From Cyclospora cayetanensis (lineage: Eukaryota > Apicomplexa > Conoidasida > Eucoccidiorida > Eimeriidae): 64,000 nucleotides of DNA. Positions 1-13,171 of the stretch are shown in pieces. Location: NCBI RefSeq assembly GCF_002999335.1, contig NW_020312159.1, positions 248,001-312,000 on the forward strand. The letters run 5' to 3'. The position numbers and the translations under genes were made by a program. Under the pieces are notes generated by a model that saw only the letters and a program-made list of their open reading frames with translations, was not told the origin of the DNA and did not search any database. Position 1 is the first letter of the stretch. Each line of letters begins with the position of its first letter.

Positions 1-1099
1 ACTGTAGTGGTCTGTTTCGCCATATTTCCAAACATGGTTTCGTCAGTAGCCTTCTGCCTTTAGACATAGATCGAAACGTAGACGTGGCCGTTCGCTGTAT
101 TCTGGTCAATGGTAACTGTGTTTGATGACACACGAAATTTTACTGGCACGCGTAGTCGCAGTCGACAGGCTGTGCGTTCACCTGTGCGCATCAACCAGAA
201 CTCGATGTCCGTTTGATCCACTGTACCTGCTTACTCCGACCGCCTATATCAAGCAAATACATTTTCTTAGGTCGTGGTATGCGCCATACTGTTACCCTTC
301 TTACGTGAGAGCCGTATTCTCCAACTGGGATCATTCAGGAGGCCAGAAAACACAAGTGTGTTCGTGGCAAATTCCCGAGCAACGTGCTCAATAGTTCCAC
401 CTGGAGAAGTATGCAGCAATAATGAAGATATTGATTGGATCATCTTAGAAGTGAATTATCAGTGTGACTTCGACTTGAATAGAAAAATTCAATCAGGGTA
501 AATATGTTCGCAAGCTGTACATTAATTACGTTTATCGCTGCGTGTCAGCTTCCAGTTCAGCGACAGCTGTGCTGCGTGCCCTTTGAAAATATCTACAGCC
601 GACGAATATTAGACGCTTTACAAGCTCTCTATACCGGGTAGTACGACTTCGACTTCGAATGCATTTTGGTGCTGCGCTGTCCTGAAAAGAAATCTGCGGG
701 GAGCTTGGGTGAGAGCAGAGAGTGGATGAACTTCCTGCATGAATTTCTGTCCATCACGGTTATTGGTTGTTCCTCTTCTCTCCCCTATTTCACGCTCAAG
801 CTTGTGATGGTCAGCATAAGTGGAGACGGTCTCTTCCCTCGCGATACTCTGGAATGGCCAAGCAAATCAAGACTGACTGTTAGTGCGTTACAATTCGCGA
901 CAGCCAGAATTCTCACGGGTTTTGTGCCTTGTGATGTATGATCATACCTGGGGAAGTGAAAGGCTCTTAAGTCTCAATCTGTGCACAGAGGAGAGTGCAA
1001 AATACCTTTCCAGTCGGAGCCTGTTGTTTTAGCTAAAATGTTTAGCATTTGGAACAGTAGCAGCCATACTTGAATGCGCCCCTAAATGTCCTGGATTAC

Positions 1100-4000
1100 T
1101 TACGCACGCTCCTGTCTAGTATCGCGATCAGTTGACGTGTTGACCCCCAGCGGACACGCTGTTCCGTGCATTGCATCTGCTTTTGCAATGATATTGCTAG
1201 GTGTATTCCTTCCAACTGTTGTAAAAGTAGACGGCCATGCATCGCAATCTACTTGTGTCACCTGTCGCCCCCTGATGCCCACTGAGGTCGTGTCGCCCTG
1301 CTGAATAAGATCTGAAGGCGATACGACTTTCGGTTTACTGGCGTCGGGTTCATTAGGGCTAGACCAAGCTGACTGGTTGTCTTTGTGCAGATGGTCATTC
1401 CGTTGGAAGCTAACAACATTAGGCTCTATTCCGCCGGTTGAATTCTGGAATAGTTGCTGTTGCTGCTGGATCGCCCTGTATTCCCACTCTAAGACGTAAC
1501 CCTCTGCTGCAACAGATATGAGTCCCATTGACGTCTCAGGTGCTTGGACGTTCCCCAGAAAGGTGGCCGTAAAAGGCTGTCTTGCTGCAGTATAACCGAA
1601 AAGTACCGTTGGTGCAGAAACATGCGGTAGCATTAGAGAGGTGAATGAAATGACTTCGGCTTCTGACGTGTCTGCTATGGACGCAGCACACGATATTCCC
1701 CCAACCCAGCCATTTCCATGGTGGTTGTGGTTTTCGACATTCGACAGTGAATCAGATGTAGCCGTGGGTTCTGCAGATTGTCGAAGGTCTCTAAAGAGGC
1801 TCGCCAGTCCAGGTCCTCTGAGGAACCGTGAAGCCTGTGGATGCTTTTGTTTCGAATTTGATACTGTACAAGTAAGGGTACTAGGTCCAAATCGGTAGTT
1901 CTCATACCGCGCCAACCCTGTAGAGCCCTGGCTAAGCTGCTGGGAAGCTTCACGCTTACGCGCCCACAAGCATCGTGCACGAATCCCAAAGATCCTATGT
2001 TGTTTAGGCTCGTACGTGAAACACAGTCTGCTGCTGCCCTGGCAGGCTCTCAGTAGGAGCGGTGCAGGTAGTGCCTTCATGCCCTTCTATGCAAACAACT
2101 CACACTATACAGAATTATTGAAGATTTACTTTGGAGTTAGGCTGTAGAGTGAGTCTATAGTGTAGCAACAGCAGTCAATCCACAAAGGTCATGGATATGC
2201 TTAGAGCATGACATTTGGAAGAAGGTGGCACCTACAACGGATTCTGTGTTCTTTGCCTTTTCGTGGTCTGCATCACTTTGTAAGACATGTCTGATCTACC
2301 CACTTCCTACCACTTACAGTATACAAAGTACTATAGCCAGATACTGTGCTTACACTTGATCTGATAGACATGCGTCCTAGCACTTTTCCTAGGGTATCAT
2401 CGACGGAATGTAATGTACTTTCCACACCGATGGCGATGGGAACTGGTATTGCCAATGGGGTAAAGGAGTCCAGCACTGATGCATCCTGCACAAAAGAGCT
2501 ACAGGTTGCCTCATTCTTGTTGTGTGAATGCGTATCTAGGTATAATTTGACATTCGACAAGCAGCTAACGGCTATATCTGCCTAGAAACCTACCGAAATT
2601 AAAGAGCTGACAAGAAGGCAGCCGTCTGGAATGGAGAAGACGCTTGGAGTGGCATTAGATCCTACTACCAGAAGGTGGCCCTGCAGGTAAAGACGCTTCT
2701 ACAAGCCTGTCAACTTCTAAAGATGACTAGAACAGTGCCCATAAGCTTACAGAATGCTGTACAAAGCATCAGGGGTCAGAAGGCGCTCGGTGACAGAGTG
2801 GATAGGCGCGCGAGGACTGATTTCCGTACATGGCTCTTATGAGTTAAGACTAGTGCGTTGTGAAATACTTTATATACAGAGGAATGGCCAAACTCGAGAA
2901 GCCGTGGTAAAGTGGAGGACGGCAAATTCAAGGTGGTCAGTGGTTCTAGCTCCATCATGCAGAGGGCTGCTTTGCTTTGGGTCGCAGCCTCCTTAAAGCC
3001 CGTTCCGCTCCCCATAAAGGCTCTGGCTAAATAGCGGCTTGCTGGGATCCCATTGGCTTTATCTAGAGGAATACTGAGGCGGAAACAGGTGACATGCCCT
3101 GCCGTGCTCGCCATTGCCATAACTCTGCTCGTCGCGTCGATACCCAACGCAGAGATGGGCCCTACAAGGTGACACCACATGGGAGCACGCGGGTTAACTT
3201 GAACTTGTAGACATCTACTGCTCATGCATTTCTATTCAGCTGTGGCATCATGGAAGGTTTTGGCTATATAGCAAATTCTCAAGCGACTCGCGTGCGCTTT
3301 TTGGGTCTGTTCCCTACTATATCTTACGCTGGACTATCTGACGGTCAAGAACTACAGTTGGTTGCTGGAGGACTCCCGCATTTTTCCATTGCAGGGCGAG
3401 CACCACGACCCGACCCTCTTCTGTGCCTACGACAGCGACCCCTCCGACCTCGCCCTTTGTCGCTGCAGCCGCCACTGCCGTCACCGGAGCCTTGAAGTAG
3501 AGCGGAAGGGCTGCAGGCGATGCCACAGATTGCAGACGCATCAACTAGGCTACGATGCATTCCCTTCCAAAAGAGCCAGCTTTGACGATCAAAAGTGAAT
3601 TTGGGCACGAGCAGGATTTCAAATCTTGCTTTCGCATCAATTATGTGGGATCAGCCCTGGAGTGAGTGTAAATAATATTGGTGCTGGCTCTAAGCAGATC
3701 GTACTTGGCCGGTTGCGCAAGCCCAGCTCCCAGAGACGGAGTTCGCCACCAATGCAGCACCGGCCACCCGAAATGACGACGCACGGTATCTCTCCCTGCA
3801 GCTGGTCGCCATCCACCATAGTCTTCACTGCTTCTTGCGTGTTGTTGGCTGGCGGTATGGGGGGGGCTGCAGCACTAGCGCCTGAGCTGGAACGATGCAG
3901 GAACGCTGCCACATCCAGACGACCGAGGGGCCGTTCCTGCAGAATTACGGTTGCCTCATCTGACAGGTGCAAAGCATCCACGATCATCATCTGGGTCCTC

Positions 4001-6330
4001 GTGCATAGCAACAGAAGTGGCTCCTTCCAATATATTGAAACCACTTGGGAGCTGTGCAGCGGAAGCCAAACCTCCTCCCCTGTGGATGCTTCTCCTTTTC
4101 CCAGGTGACGAGTTGCAACTTGCTGGGTGGTCAAATAGCGCTTAGGATGCAGTACTCTAAGTGACAGGACTGCAGATGAAGCTTTTTTAGTGCGTGTTTG
4201 CCCGACCTGAGGTTTCTGCTGTCGCCTCTCCTGCGGTTGGAAACTGCTGGAAACGCTACTGCGAGTACTCACCCGGCTGACAGCCGAGGGTGAACGCTCT
4301 GCAGATAATTTGGCAGTGCGGCATGCAGTCCCACGCCTGATAGCTGCGCTATTAGGGCGTAACCGGCTTTGCCTAGCGCTATTAGTACTCCACCTACCAA
4401 CTGAATCCCCGTAGGTGCTACGTGGGGTTCGCGATGGCGCATGCAGTGAACCGGTGGCAAACGGAGGAGCTGCTCGACCATACCTTGATGTTGACGACCA
4501 TCGCCTACTTCCCTTCCTGGGAGTTGTAGAGCACGGTTCGGACTCCGGACGGAGTTGCGCCGGCTGCCTTCGATAGGCATGTGATAGCGCAGATACTGCA
4601 GTGGGGGCCACAGGCCTCCGTGAAGTATTTAGCCCCCGTGCCTGTGCTTCCTTTATTGGGCTAGAATTGTGTCTGGGGAGGGCTCGCCCAAGAGCTTGAT
4701 TGGAAGTCAAGGCAGCGAGAGGGAGCAGTTGTATAAGGCCTTCCTGGGCAACGAGAAGTAGCAAACTTCTTTGGAGGGGCTTCAGTAGCAGAATCCTGCT
4801 GCAGCACGAAGGCAAAGAAACTGAACGGAGAGGGACCATTCCTCGGAACAAAACAATGCGACGGTCAGCAAGGGCCGTAATGAGATCTCCAGAAGCCAGA
4901 AATGCGCATGCTGTTGCCTCCGGCTGTCCTTTCTGCCCGCTGTGTCCCCCGACGCGGGCGATACATAAACTCCTGTAGGAAGGTGGCTGGTCTGGACGTC
5001 CGCAGTTAAAGCTCCAAATGCGGAGGTGGCCCTGTCCAAATGTTGCAAAACGAAGAACGGAATTTGAGCCGCTGAAGCTTCTGCAACTACTCTGAGAAAG
5101 AGCATTGTTTCTCCAAGGAAAGACGCGGGAAGAAAATGAAGCAGTATCAAACAAGCATTGGCTGCGGCGGCTCTGTCTATACTTGCTGGGCCCAAAGGTG
5201 TAATTCGCAGGCTCGAGGGTCAAGCCGTTTAATAGGGAACGGCTACACGGTATAACTTGTGCGGCATGTAGCACCGGCAAATCAGAAGAGGCTTCGCCCC
5301 GTGTGTCGTCACAGAAATGCCCCTGTATGGTAGGAGCTATATGTACATAAACTACGAAAGAGTGCAGCGGGTCTGCCAGAAGGAGTAGCAAGACGTTTCC
5401 ATCATGACTGAAGTGCGCCGACGTAATATCATGCCGAGAGGGTACTTGGACCAAAGCAACTTCCTTGAGAGTGTGGGGAGACCATAAACGACAGATATGC
5501 AGGGAACCTGGCTCTTTGCTAGAGTTTTGCTGCTCAGCTGAGTCGCAAAAACAAAATCATGTAGCATAGCACAAAATATTGAAATCTTTCATGACGGCAT
5601 TCAAGATGGCCAAACAATTCTCACATTCCTTCTCGCTGACAGATCGAGTTGGCTCACCTGACAAACAGAGGCTAAGAGCGTCGCAGTAGACCAAGAGGTT
5701 GACTTTACCGGTGTGTCTAGTAAAAATGCGTTCGGTGTACGGGGAAGGGAGCTTGCTAAAGGCTAGAGACTTCACAGAAGCAGATCCTTCTTTAGATAGT
5801 GTGGATCGATTGTTCGTGGCGCTTGGGTCTGAATTTTCCCCTATGTGGGAATGTGTACAATCATTTGCGTTTAAGCAATCTGCACCACCATCAGTTTCTG
5901 CTGCATCTGGTGTGATAGTGCGCACGATGCACCATGAACCAAGGCAGAACACCAGCAATTGATCCTTTAGTGAGTCGTGTCTGAGGGCAGCGCGACTCGA
6001 AAAAGGCACAAGCGCAGCTGCCTGTATCGAGGTGGCGGAGAACCCCCCGCACGATCGAACTTCCAGTGAGGAGGCAAAATATCCACATGCGCCTTCTTTG
6101 CTCTCACGTTCAGTGACGTCCAGTATTGAATACTCGGAATGTTGGGGGAAATCCTTCATGATCTTTGTGACGTCGTTGCACTGTTGAATATATGAAAAAT
6201 GTTTGGTGCCCTCAGGTCCCTTCATGGGTTTTCCAAAGGGGTAATGCCGAAGTGGGACTACTGATCTGGAAAAGTCTTGCACAAAGACGCAGGGGAGGCT
6301 TGAATTCTGGCTTTCTCCCCAGATGAAGAG
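1100..6330 (-). CDS. Multi-exon WD40-repeat protein (WDR62/EML/WDR90-like)
   Basis: Several minus-strand coding blocks read as degenerate WD40 repeats. The 5' block (about 6330-5655) ends in a RHTGKVNLLVY repeat start and a GTGAGC donor. It joins in phase to the acceptor at 5537, giving a blade with HICRLWSPHTLKEV and then HFSHDGNVLLLL. The block 5537-3705 contains RFATFGQGHLRIWSF, the pattern typical of the large EML/WDR62/WDR90 type WD40 proteins, then a long Ser/Arg-rich region, and ends near LRLWELG with a GTACGA donor. Later blocks (about 3560-3330, 3225-2780, 2560-2270, 2080-1100) carry VTAVAAAATK...GTEEGRVVVL, VGPISALGIDATSRVMA and LISVAAEGYVLEWEY. The last block ends at a GTAAGT donor at its apparent stop, so the gene probably goes on to the left of 1100. 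The 5' end and several exon joins are not settled. Such proteins act in cytoskeleton, centriole or scaffold roles; which one applies here cannot be told. Confidence 0.6.
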
Positions 6331-8770
6331 AAAACCGGCGGCCGTCGCCGCTTACCTCGGCCCTCGCACAAGTGGAGTGGTACAGGCACTACATTGGTTG
6401 CTGCAGCATTTGGTCCTTTTGCTTCGTTCCCATCAATAAACCCATTTTAAAAGCAGTAATGAGGCTTTATGTTCAGTACATGGCACGGTTTTTTCCAGAA
6501 TGCAGTTGGCCCATTTCTGTTTAGTTGAGTTGCAACTGAGATGCCTCCCCCCTGTACGTTTTGTGGTGCTGGAAGGCGGTCATGGGAAAATTTGAGTCCC
6601 ATTGATCGTTATTAGGGGGATATATAACTGAGATTAATTTTGTGTAAGCAGATAATCTCCACTAAGTGCCAGGAAAAATCACACTCAAACAGTTTTACTG
6701 AGTGTCTACTGCCCTGCGGGGGGACTGCCCCCTTGTGTAGGGAGTTACCGGAACCGTAAGGGATTTTACAGTAAGCATGTAGCTTGAAATAATTAACCTC
6801 AAGAGGACACGTCTATATGGTAAAATGAGGCACTTTCGTTCCCGTTGGGCTCTGCTAGAAGCGACGCGGTATTGATCGGATCAATTGGCCACCAACGCAC
6901 AAGCGCCACACCTGGTTTCGAGCAACAGCACCCGAATGAGGTGTTGAGACCAATAGGAATTTTTAGACAAAAATGCATAGCGAATTTCGCGCGAAATTAA
7001 TTTTGTTTAGGGTAGTAGGCATCAACATGTCTGTTTCAGAAGTTGCTACGGTTCACTCGTGCAGCGAATACTGCCTTCTGCAGAAAAAACTCTGGCTAGA
7101 GGTTTTTGGAGCATAGTGTACTGAAATAGAGCTTCAGCTGCAACGCCATGTGTTCTTAAATGCATAATGATGCACTTGTTCGCAGAAATCACCGTGATAT
7201 GTGTTGCGCACTGCAATCTAATGCTGTGCACGGCTACTTGGTGGACTGACGACTGCAGGAGGGAACTTCATCGCCTCTGCTGTTAATTACCCTACAATCT
7301 ACTGTACGCGGCTGATTAGTTGTGATCATATGGAGATGCAGTAGATTTCGTTTCACATTTTTATCTTTGCCAATGCCAAGTTCAAGCATGCACAACCGCC
7401 CCCGGTCTCTCGAGGATCAAACGCTCTTAGTACGAACATACAGTAGGACAGCCAGACCTAATTTGAGAATCTTGTAGACACACGAGAGAGCCGCGGTGTC
7501 GCTGCCCACACAATGACCTGAAGATGCATTCACTAGTGAAGCAGGTGGGCCTTGCTTTGACAAGAGGTCGCCAAAACCAGCCTACGCGTCTGGGCATGAA
7601 AAAATTAACATCGAATGTTCTCGCTGTGATTTGTACCGTTCTGTACGTAAACACATTGTACTACGCCGGTCACATATTACCAACAATTCGCAAAGAATCG
7701 ACTAGTTTATTGCCTGCTCGTAATTCCTAATAATTTAAGGGCGGCGCTTGCAGTATGAAGAAGGCGTAATATTGCCTCAATATGCGCTAATTGCTGTGTA
7801 CGACTAGCTGCGAATGGCTGGAATGCTTGGAGCTTCCAACAGCACGCACCCTAGGTGGTCTCCTACCGTCGTTTCTGGAACTCTGAAGACCGATGCCAGG
7901 AACAGAGGGGAAAGTCATTTGAAAACACTCACAAAATGTTAGTCTATATTGAGTCTAAAGTTCCAGTGTGTTCTTGCGGAGACCGTAGATGGACTGTTAG
8001 ATACTTTCTAAAATGTCGACAATTGGCGCAAAGTGTCCCCCAAAATGGGCATCCAACAGCTGTAGCTCACTCGCATAATGCACTTTAGAACGCATTGAGG
8101 CATCTGCATGACAATATGAGGAGATAACTCATGTGTTTAGTGCAGTTGCGGCGCCCCCGCCTGGCTAGCCCGGCGGCGTTCAGAGGAATTACCCTAGCGT
8201 TCCTTCACGAGATAAGTATTCGGCTGAGCTAAACGTAGAACCGCAGCAGCTGAGACAAAAAACAGCAGGGACTGAGAATCGTCATGTCCAGAAATGCAGA
8301 ATTTCTTAACTTGCCGATACCGAATTATAACAAAGCGTAGGTGGTAGCGAAGGTATCGGGTTTGCTCAACCAGGAGAATATCTTCTTCCTACTTAAGTAC
8401 GGCTGCGTCATTTTTAGGATCATAGTGGTATTTCTGGTAAAAGTCCACAGAACGTGTCTTCACACGCTACTCGTGAATCCGGCACGTTGGTTTCTTCGCA
8501 GCCTACTTTTTTTTCTACACAACAATCAAAAGTTAAAACTTTCAAGGAGGGATGGTTGAAAAGACGATATCTTATACTATTGTCTAGACCGAAATCGCAT
8601 CTGCGTGCTGATGCCTGTGGTGTCACTAGGTCTGTGTGCCACACTAGGTCGTCAACCAGTGTTCTGAAATCAGTGCAGCAACAACAGTCTAGAATAGTGC
8701 AATAAAAAACTCTGAACAAAAGACACCAGAGAGCACGTAAAGGGCTCTGCGGGCCTGTCCCACAAGCCTG
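6331..8770. other. Spacer without a supported gene
   Basis: This stretch lies between the start of the WD40 gene and the 3' end of the Fyv6-family gene. Only short open frames without family resemblance occur on either strand. It may hold the first exon of the WD40 gene near 6.3-6.45 kb, where a GTAAGC donor follows a short open stretch on the minus strand, and the 3' UTR of the Fyv6 gene. I see no RNA gene or mobile element. Confidence 0.5.
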
Positions 8771-10587
8771 TCAGCCAGAATTGTCGCTGTTGTCTTCATC
8801 GTTGTCTCCATATGCATCGCATAGAGAAGCAAAGACGTTTTGTTCTTCTTTATCAGACACCCTTGCCTTGTCTTCACCTTTGTTGGACCCATAACTTTTG
8901 CTGGTGCTCGCAGTGGTTGCGTCTTCGTTCGCCTTCGCTGCTGTATCATCCCTGCCACCGGCGCCTGCAGCCTCTACCGCCTTGTCTGATGGAATTTTCG
9001 AAGGCGCCTCACTGTCCTTTGGCTTCTTGACTACCAAATTAAAAGTCCGACGTGCCTAAAAAGAGCACAGAGGCCGTAGGGAGACTCAGTCTCCATCGCT
9101 TTAGATGGAAAGAGTTCACTGACCCACTCATGCCTGGAGAAAAGATGCCTGTGAGCCTTTGGCAACAAAAGTCCACTTCCACTCATAGTATATTCTTCAT
9201 TGGCAATGTAGCTATATCCATAAATAGGTTTCGCTCGCAGCGGCACATGTGAAGAGTGCTGCGTTTCGAGTGACAGATACAATTCAGAGCTTCAGAAGAC
9301 TGCTGCGGTGAACATGTAAAAAGGATACATATTAAGAAGCATGTAGAAACGGTACATAATGAGTACAAGGTGGTTGAGCTGCTCACATCAAGTGCCCTTC
9401 TTTTCCGTTTTTCCTGAAATGCCCTTGTAGTAAGCTCAAAGATTGAACCATCCCCAAGGGGTGATGCTCCGCCATATCGTTGCTTCTGCGCTCCCAGTGC
9501 AGCAAAGGGAGAAAGCTTTCCTACGGAGGGCAGGCTACTGCCGTCTGACTCTGCGCTGTGCTGCTCCCTCCCAGCTGAGCCAACTGAAGAGACGGAGAGC
9601 TTCATAGAGGCCTCCCTGGCCTTATGGAACTCGTCGCGCATTGCATCTTCTTCCCGTTGGCGGGCCAGCTTCTTCCGTCTGTCTTGGGCCCGCAGTGCCT
9701 CGTAGAACTCGAACTCCTCCTCTGTCACCTGGACAGAGAAACAGAACTTGTGTGAAGCCTCCAGCAAGGCTCGCCCTTACAAGACAAGGAACCGTTTCAC
9801 GAAGTTCCTGGTAGATCACGAGATAGATACGTTGCAGGGTACACCAGGGACCAGTAGCGCACCGAGTGAGGGAGATTTGGGTTCTGCTTCCCCTCAGTCG
9901 AAGGAGGGGGCTCGGGTGTGGTAGAAGGCAGGCCCTCCAGCACCTGTTCGGCATAACTGTGAATGTAAAACAAAGCCGAATTGCATCGCAAGTTAAAACC
10001 TTACCTATTTCAATTTTGGCTAGTCCTACACGTAGCCATCGTCATGGGAAGAGAAGCAAAAGAGCTGGACCCCCAACCCCCGATGCTGTGGTAGTTTCTA
10101 CGCAGCTGCACCTCCAGGGGTGGAAGTGCCCAGACGAAGTCAAAAGAGCCGCACACACCTCTTGAAGTTCGGATCTGCGAAGCAAAAGGAATAGACAAAT
10201 CAGACAGAGCCGATCTAGACGATCGAAGCTCTTGAAAAAATACAAGGCAATGGTCATGGACAGAGACGCTCTCCTGTACAGTGGTTGACCTGTACATTCA
10301 TAGGCTAGTACACTCAAAAAAAACCCATCAGTAAATTGTTGAGGCTATCAAATGTGAAGGAAGATCTTGTTTTTGAGCTATGGAGAGATGCGCGGTGCGT
10401 CCACGTATACGAGAGCTGCCTTTCAGATTGAGTAGTTTTTTGCCTACTCACTCCGACTGAATTCCGGAAGCTTGCGCAGGCGTTCCTGGAGCTCGACTTC
10501 CTCCCGGGAGCGCGTGTCTACCTCTCTTTCTCGCACGCCCCCTTCAGTAATCTCTGCCTGATATACGGAAGATTTTACGAACTGCAT
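8771..10587 (-). CDS. FAM192A/Fyv6 family nuclear protein (PIP30/NIP30-like)
   Basis: Five exons join in phase: 10587-10452, 10174-10159, 9956-9863, 9728-9387 and 9055-8771, giving 290 residues. The N-terminus begins MQFVKSSVYQAEITEGG and continues with a DTRSREEVELQERL helix. Exon 4 gives VTEEEFEFYEALRAQD and a charged helix, which matches the conserved FAM192A/Fyv6 N-terminal block in which an LDEDE/EFL motif precedes a long Arg/Glu helix. The C-terminus is acidic and ends DNDEDNSDNSG after an LVVKKPK segment, the usual family layout. Known members work in pre-mRNA splicing (yeast Fyv6, second step) or bind the PA28-gamma proteasome activator (human PIP30), both in the nucleus. The start is the first ATG of a frame that stays open upstream for a few codons. 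Exon 2 is only 16 nt but is needed to keep phase. The family call is strong, the exact role is inference. Confidence 0.8.
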
Positions 10588-11712
10588 CTTCTTCACTATG
10601 TGGGGATTTCCAAGTCTACGAAATCAGTCAACAAAAACTCCCCAATCTTGTGACCTGGGAGACTCAGAAGGCCTTGTATGATCAACACACAGCAGACGTG
10701 GACGGTCGTATGATGAACAGGTGCTCTGTCTTTTAATTCTGAAAAAGCCAGTCCAAAGCATTAGCACAAGAACCACGCCAGCGGTATCCAGGGACCCTGA
10801 TACCCGTCTCAGATAAACAGAAGCACAAAAACCTCTTTTCTATTGAGTGAGTCGTTCCGATTGTGGGGAAAGAGAGGACAAACACCAGGGGTTCAGGGAA
10901 GGGGACCCTGACGCCTAGAGTCGTAACATGATGCAGCGAAGGTTCTCAAGCCCAACCGATCATACAAGTTAATAAACAGATGGAGCGCTAGATTCAATGC
11001 AGCAGAAGAATTATCTTAGAAAGCTTTGAATACTCTTTGGTAGCATGTGGCCTAACTGGGGGCTGAAAGCCCCAGCCTGTAGGCTAGTTGGAATTCCTTA
11101 GTGACGACGTTAAATTTCAAGTTAAAAGAAAAACTTTAGATACCTTGGACTTTATCTTGCCTGTCAAATTCTACTTTTCCAAGGAAGATCTGCCAGTGGA
11201 CAGCAGTAACCGTAGCACCTCCTGATTTCGCCTCCTTGAATGTGAATCGGGACTCACCGGTCCCATGCTGCCAACCTATGTTATTCTTTGCTTTTAAGCA
11301 CAAAATGGACCTGTTTTGATGTGGGGACAAAGCCTTCCATGATGCCACACAATACGACTACACTGTGCTTTAAGCCCTCTAGGGACCCAAATGTGAAGTT
11401 CGTGCATTGTGATCCATGGAGGGATGAACTTAAAAACTATGCCATTTTACAACACCACCATCCGAATGCTTTCGAATCGGTTGTATGAAGACACTGAAGG
11501 CATCGGAGCTTAGGGGGCTCGTTTCAGTCGTCTCCCGTTTTGCCACATAAGTGGACATCAAGCGTTTGCCTGATGGTCATGCAGGTAAAATCACGCACAT
11601 TTGATTTTTTCTGCCCTTTTATTTACATTGCATTAGCTTCCCACTTAAGGATGCGTGCGCTTCATCTGTAAAGCACATTAACTCCGTGAATGTGACGGTC
11701 CAGAAGAGGAGA
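10588..11712. other. Spacer, divergent promoter region
   Basis: This spacer separates two divergently transcribed genes, the Fyv6-family gene to the left and the J-domain gene to the right. No open frame here resembles a protein family on either strand. It should hold both promoters. I could not identify a specific element. Confidence 0.5.
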
Positions 11713-12612
11713 ATGATTCCTTGTCCACCGCTTTGCCTTCTCCTTCATAGGCTTGGCTTTCCCAATGCCTTTGCACCGGCCTTTATTGGATGTACCACGT
11801 CTTCGCGCTTCGTGCATGGTTTTGGTCACCCCGAGCAGCAGTGCCCTTTCGCTGCCTTGGGACTCAAGCCCGGCGCTTCAGCTGAGCAACTTCGAACACG
11901 ATATATTGAACTTGCCAAGAGGGTGCATCCGGATGCGGCTGGGCCTAAGTCTGCCTTCGATGCAAGCGTATTCATTGAGCTGAGGAGAAACTATGAAAAG
12001 GCCCTGCAGCTGCAGCAAAGTGCACGACATTGCGGTAAAAAGCAGAATGGTACTTTTAACCCAGATTACGAAAGCAGTGGAGGACAGAAGCCCCCAGAAC
12101 AGAAGCGCAATGCTTCAAAGGCTGGAAGCCAGGAATGGAAAAAAGATCAGGTGGCCCGCCAAGAATTCTGGGCTAAATTGAATGCGCAGGGCACTGCCCG
12201 GCGGAATGGCGTAGCATATTCCATGGCCATAGAGGATCTTTTCATGCGACGCCTTCATGCGGAAGCTAGCCAAAAGAAACAGCAGATCAAAACTTTTAAC
12301 AATTCAGCAGCATTGGAAAGAGCTTGCGACGCCGCTGTTCATGCAGCTGAGGAGGAAGAGATTGCCTCGGAATTTCGCGCATTTGGCCTGGGCGACTTTG
12401 GGAAATACCGCAACTCCACTCAAGGTTTTGGCCGATACAAATCAAAGACCCTTAAGGAGCGCGTATGGAGCGTTAGAACAGTCCGCAGATCCCTGTGGAT
12501 AACTGGGTGTACTCTAGCAGTAGCAGTCGGCGTGGCACTTAGTGTCCTAGCCAAGGTGCTACTGCGCCCTCCCGAGCCAAACGATGCAAAGCGAGGATAT
12601 CCGTGCATCTGA
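11713..12612 (+). CDS. J-domain (DnaJ-like) protein with a C-terminal membrane anchor
   Basis: A single open exon of 299 residues from the first ATG; the frame is open a little further upstream but without an ATG. A basic, hydrophobic N-terminus (MIPCPPLCLLLHRLGF...) is followed by a J domain at about residues 44-105: CPFAALGLKPGASAEQLRTR, then LAKRVHPDAAG with the HPD tripeptide at about residues 72-74 that stimulates Hsp70 ATPase. The middle is charged and helical. Near the C-terminus a segment starting WITGCTLAVAVGVALSVLA (about residues 262-283) forms one transmembrane helix, followed by a short tail. The N-terminus could be a mitochondrial targeting or signal sequence, so the protein is probably an organellar Hsp70 co-chaperone fixed in a membrane; which membrane is inference. 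No glycine-rich or zinc-finger region is present, so it is a class C J-protein. Confidence 0.8.
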   Translation: MIPCPPLCLLLHRLGFPNAFAPAFIGCTTSSRFVHGFGHPEQQCPFAALGLKPGASAEQLRTRYIELAKRVHPDAAGPKSAFDASVFIELRRNYEKALQLQQSARHCGKKQNGTFNPDYESSGGQKPPEQKRNASKAGSQEWKKDQVARQEFWAKLNAQGTARRNGVAYSMAIEDLFMRRLHAEASQKKQQIKTFNNSAALERACDAAVHAAEEEEIASEFRAFGLGDFGKYRNSTQGFGRYKSKTLKERVWSVRTVRRSLWITGCTLAVAVGVALSVLAKVLLRPPEPNDAKRGYPCI

Positions 12613-13171
12613 ATCCTTGAGCAGCCTCACGTATATCAACCGACCACACTTGCCAGTGCAACATGGGGTCAGCATGTACAGTCACTGCCGGCCTGCAAAC
12701 TTAAATTCTCGATGCCGGCCAAGTGCACAAAAGATGCTGCTTGCTGGTGCGTGATCCACTGCTGTGTGCGCACGACTGCATTAGCTTGGGTCCTAACCCC
12801 TCCATCGCCTTTGGGAGCTGCGGGCGCAGCGGCATCTTGTCACCAGCTATCTAAAAGCCTGGCCCTAGTACGCCGTGTCGTGTGTCCCGGTGTTTTGTAT
12901 CCCGCTATGTAGTGAAGCGAGCATTTCAATTTTTGAGCGATTAGTGAAAAACTGATACTCCTTTTTTGGCCATCATTTGAAGGCTTCGTCACAAGATAGA
13001 TTGAGAGCCTCACTCACTGCCACTGGTCGCTGGCTAAAGGCCGCTACATTAAAAGCCTGCACGACATGCTTCTGGCTTTTCCTGCACATTTGCATCGAAG
13101 AGAAACTCCCTGTAGATATGCCTCTGTCGTCACTTTTTCCGTGAAGCATCACCCTTAGACTTTTTGCCACG
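12613..13171. other. Short spacer between convergent genes
   Basis: This stretch separates the 3' end of the plus-strand J-domain gene from the 3' end of the minus-strand giant repeat gene. Nothing in it looks coding. It should carry both 3' UTRs and polyadenylation sites. Confidence 0.5.
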
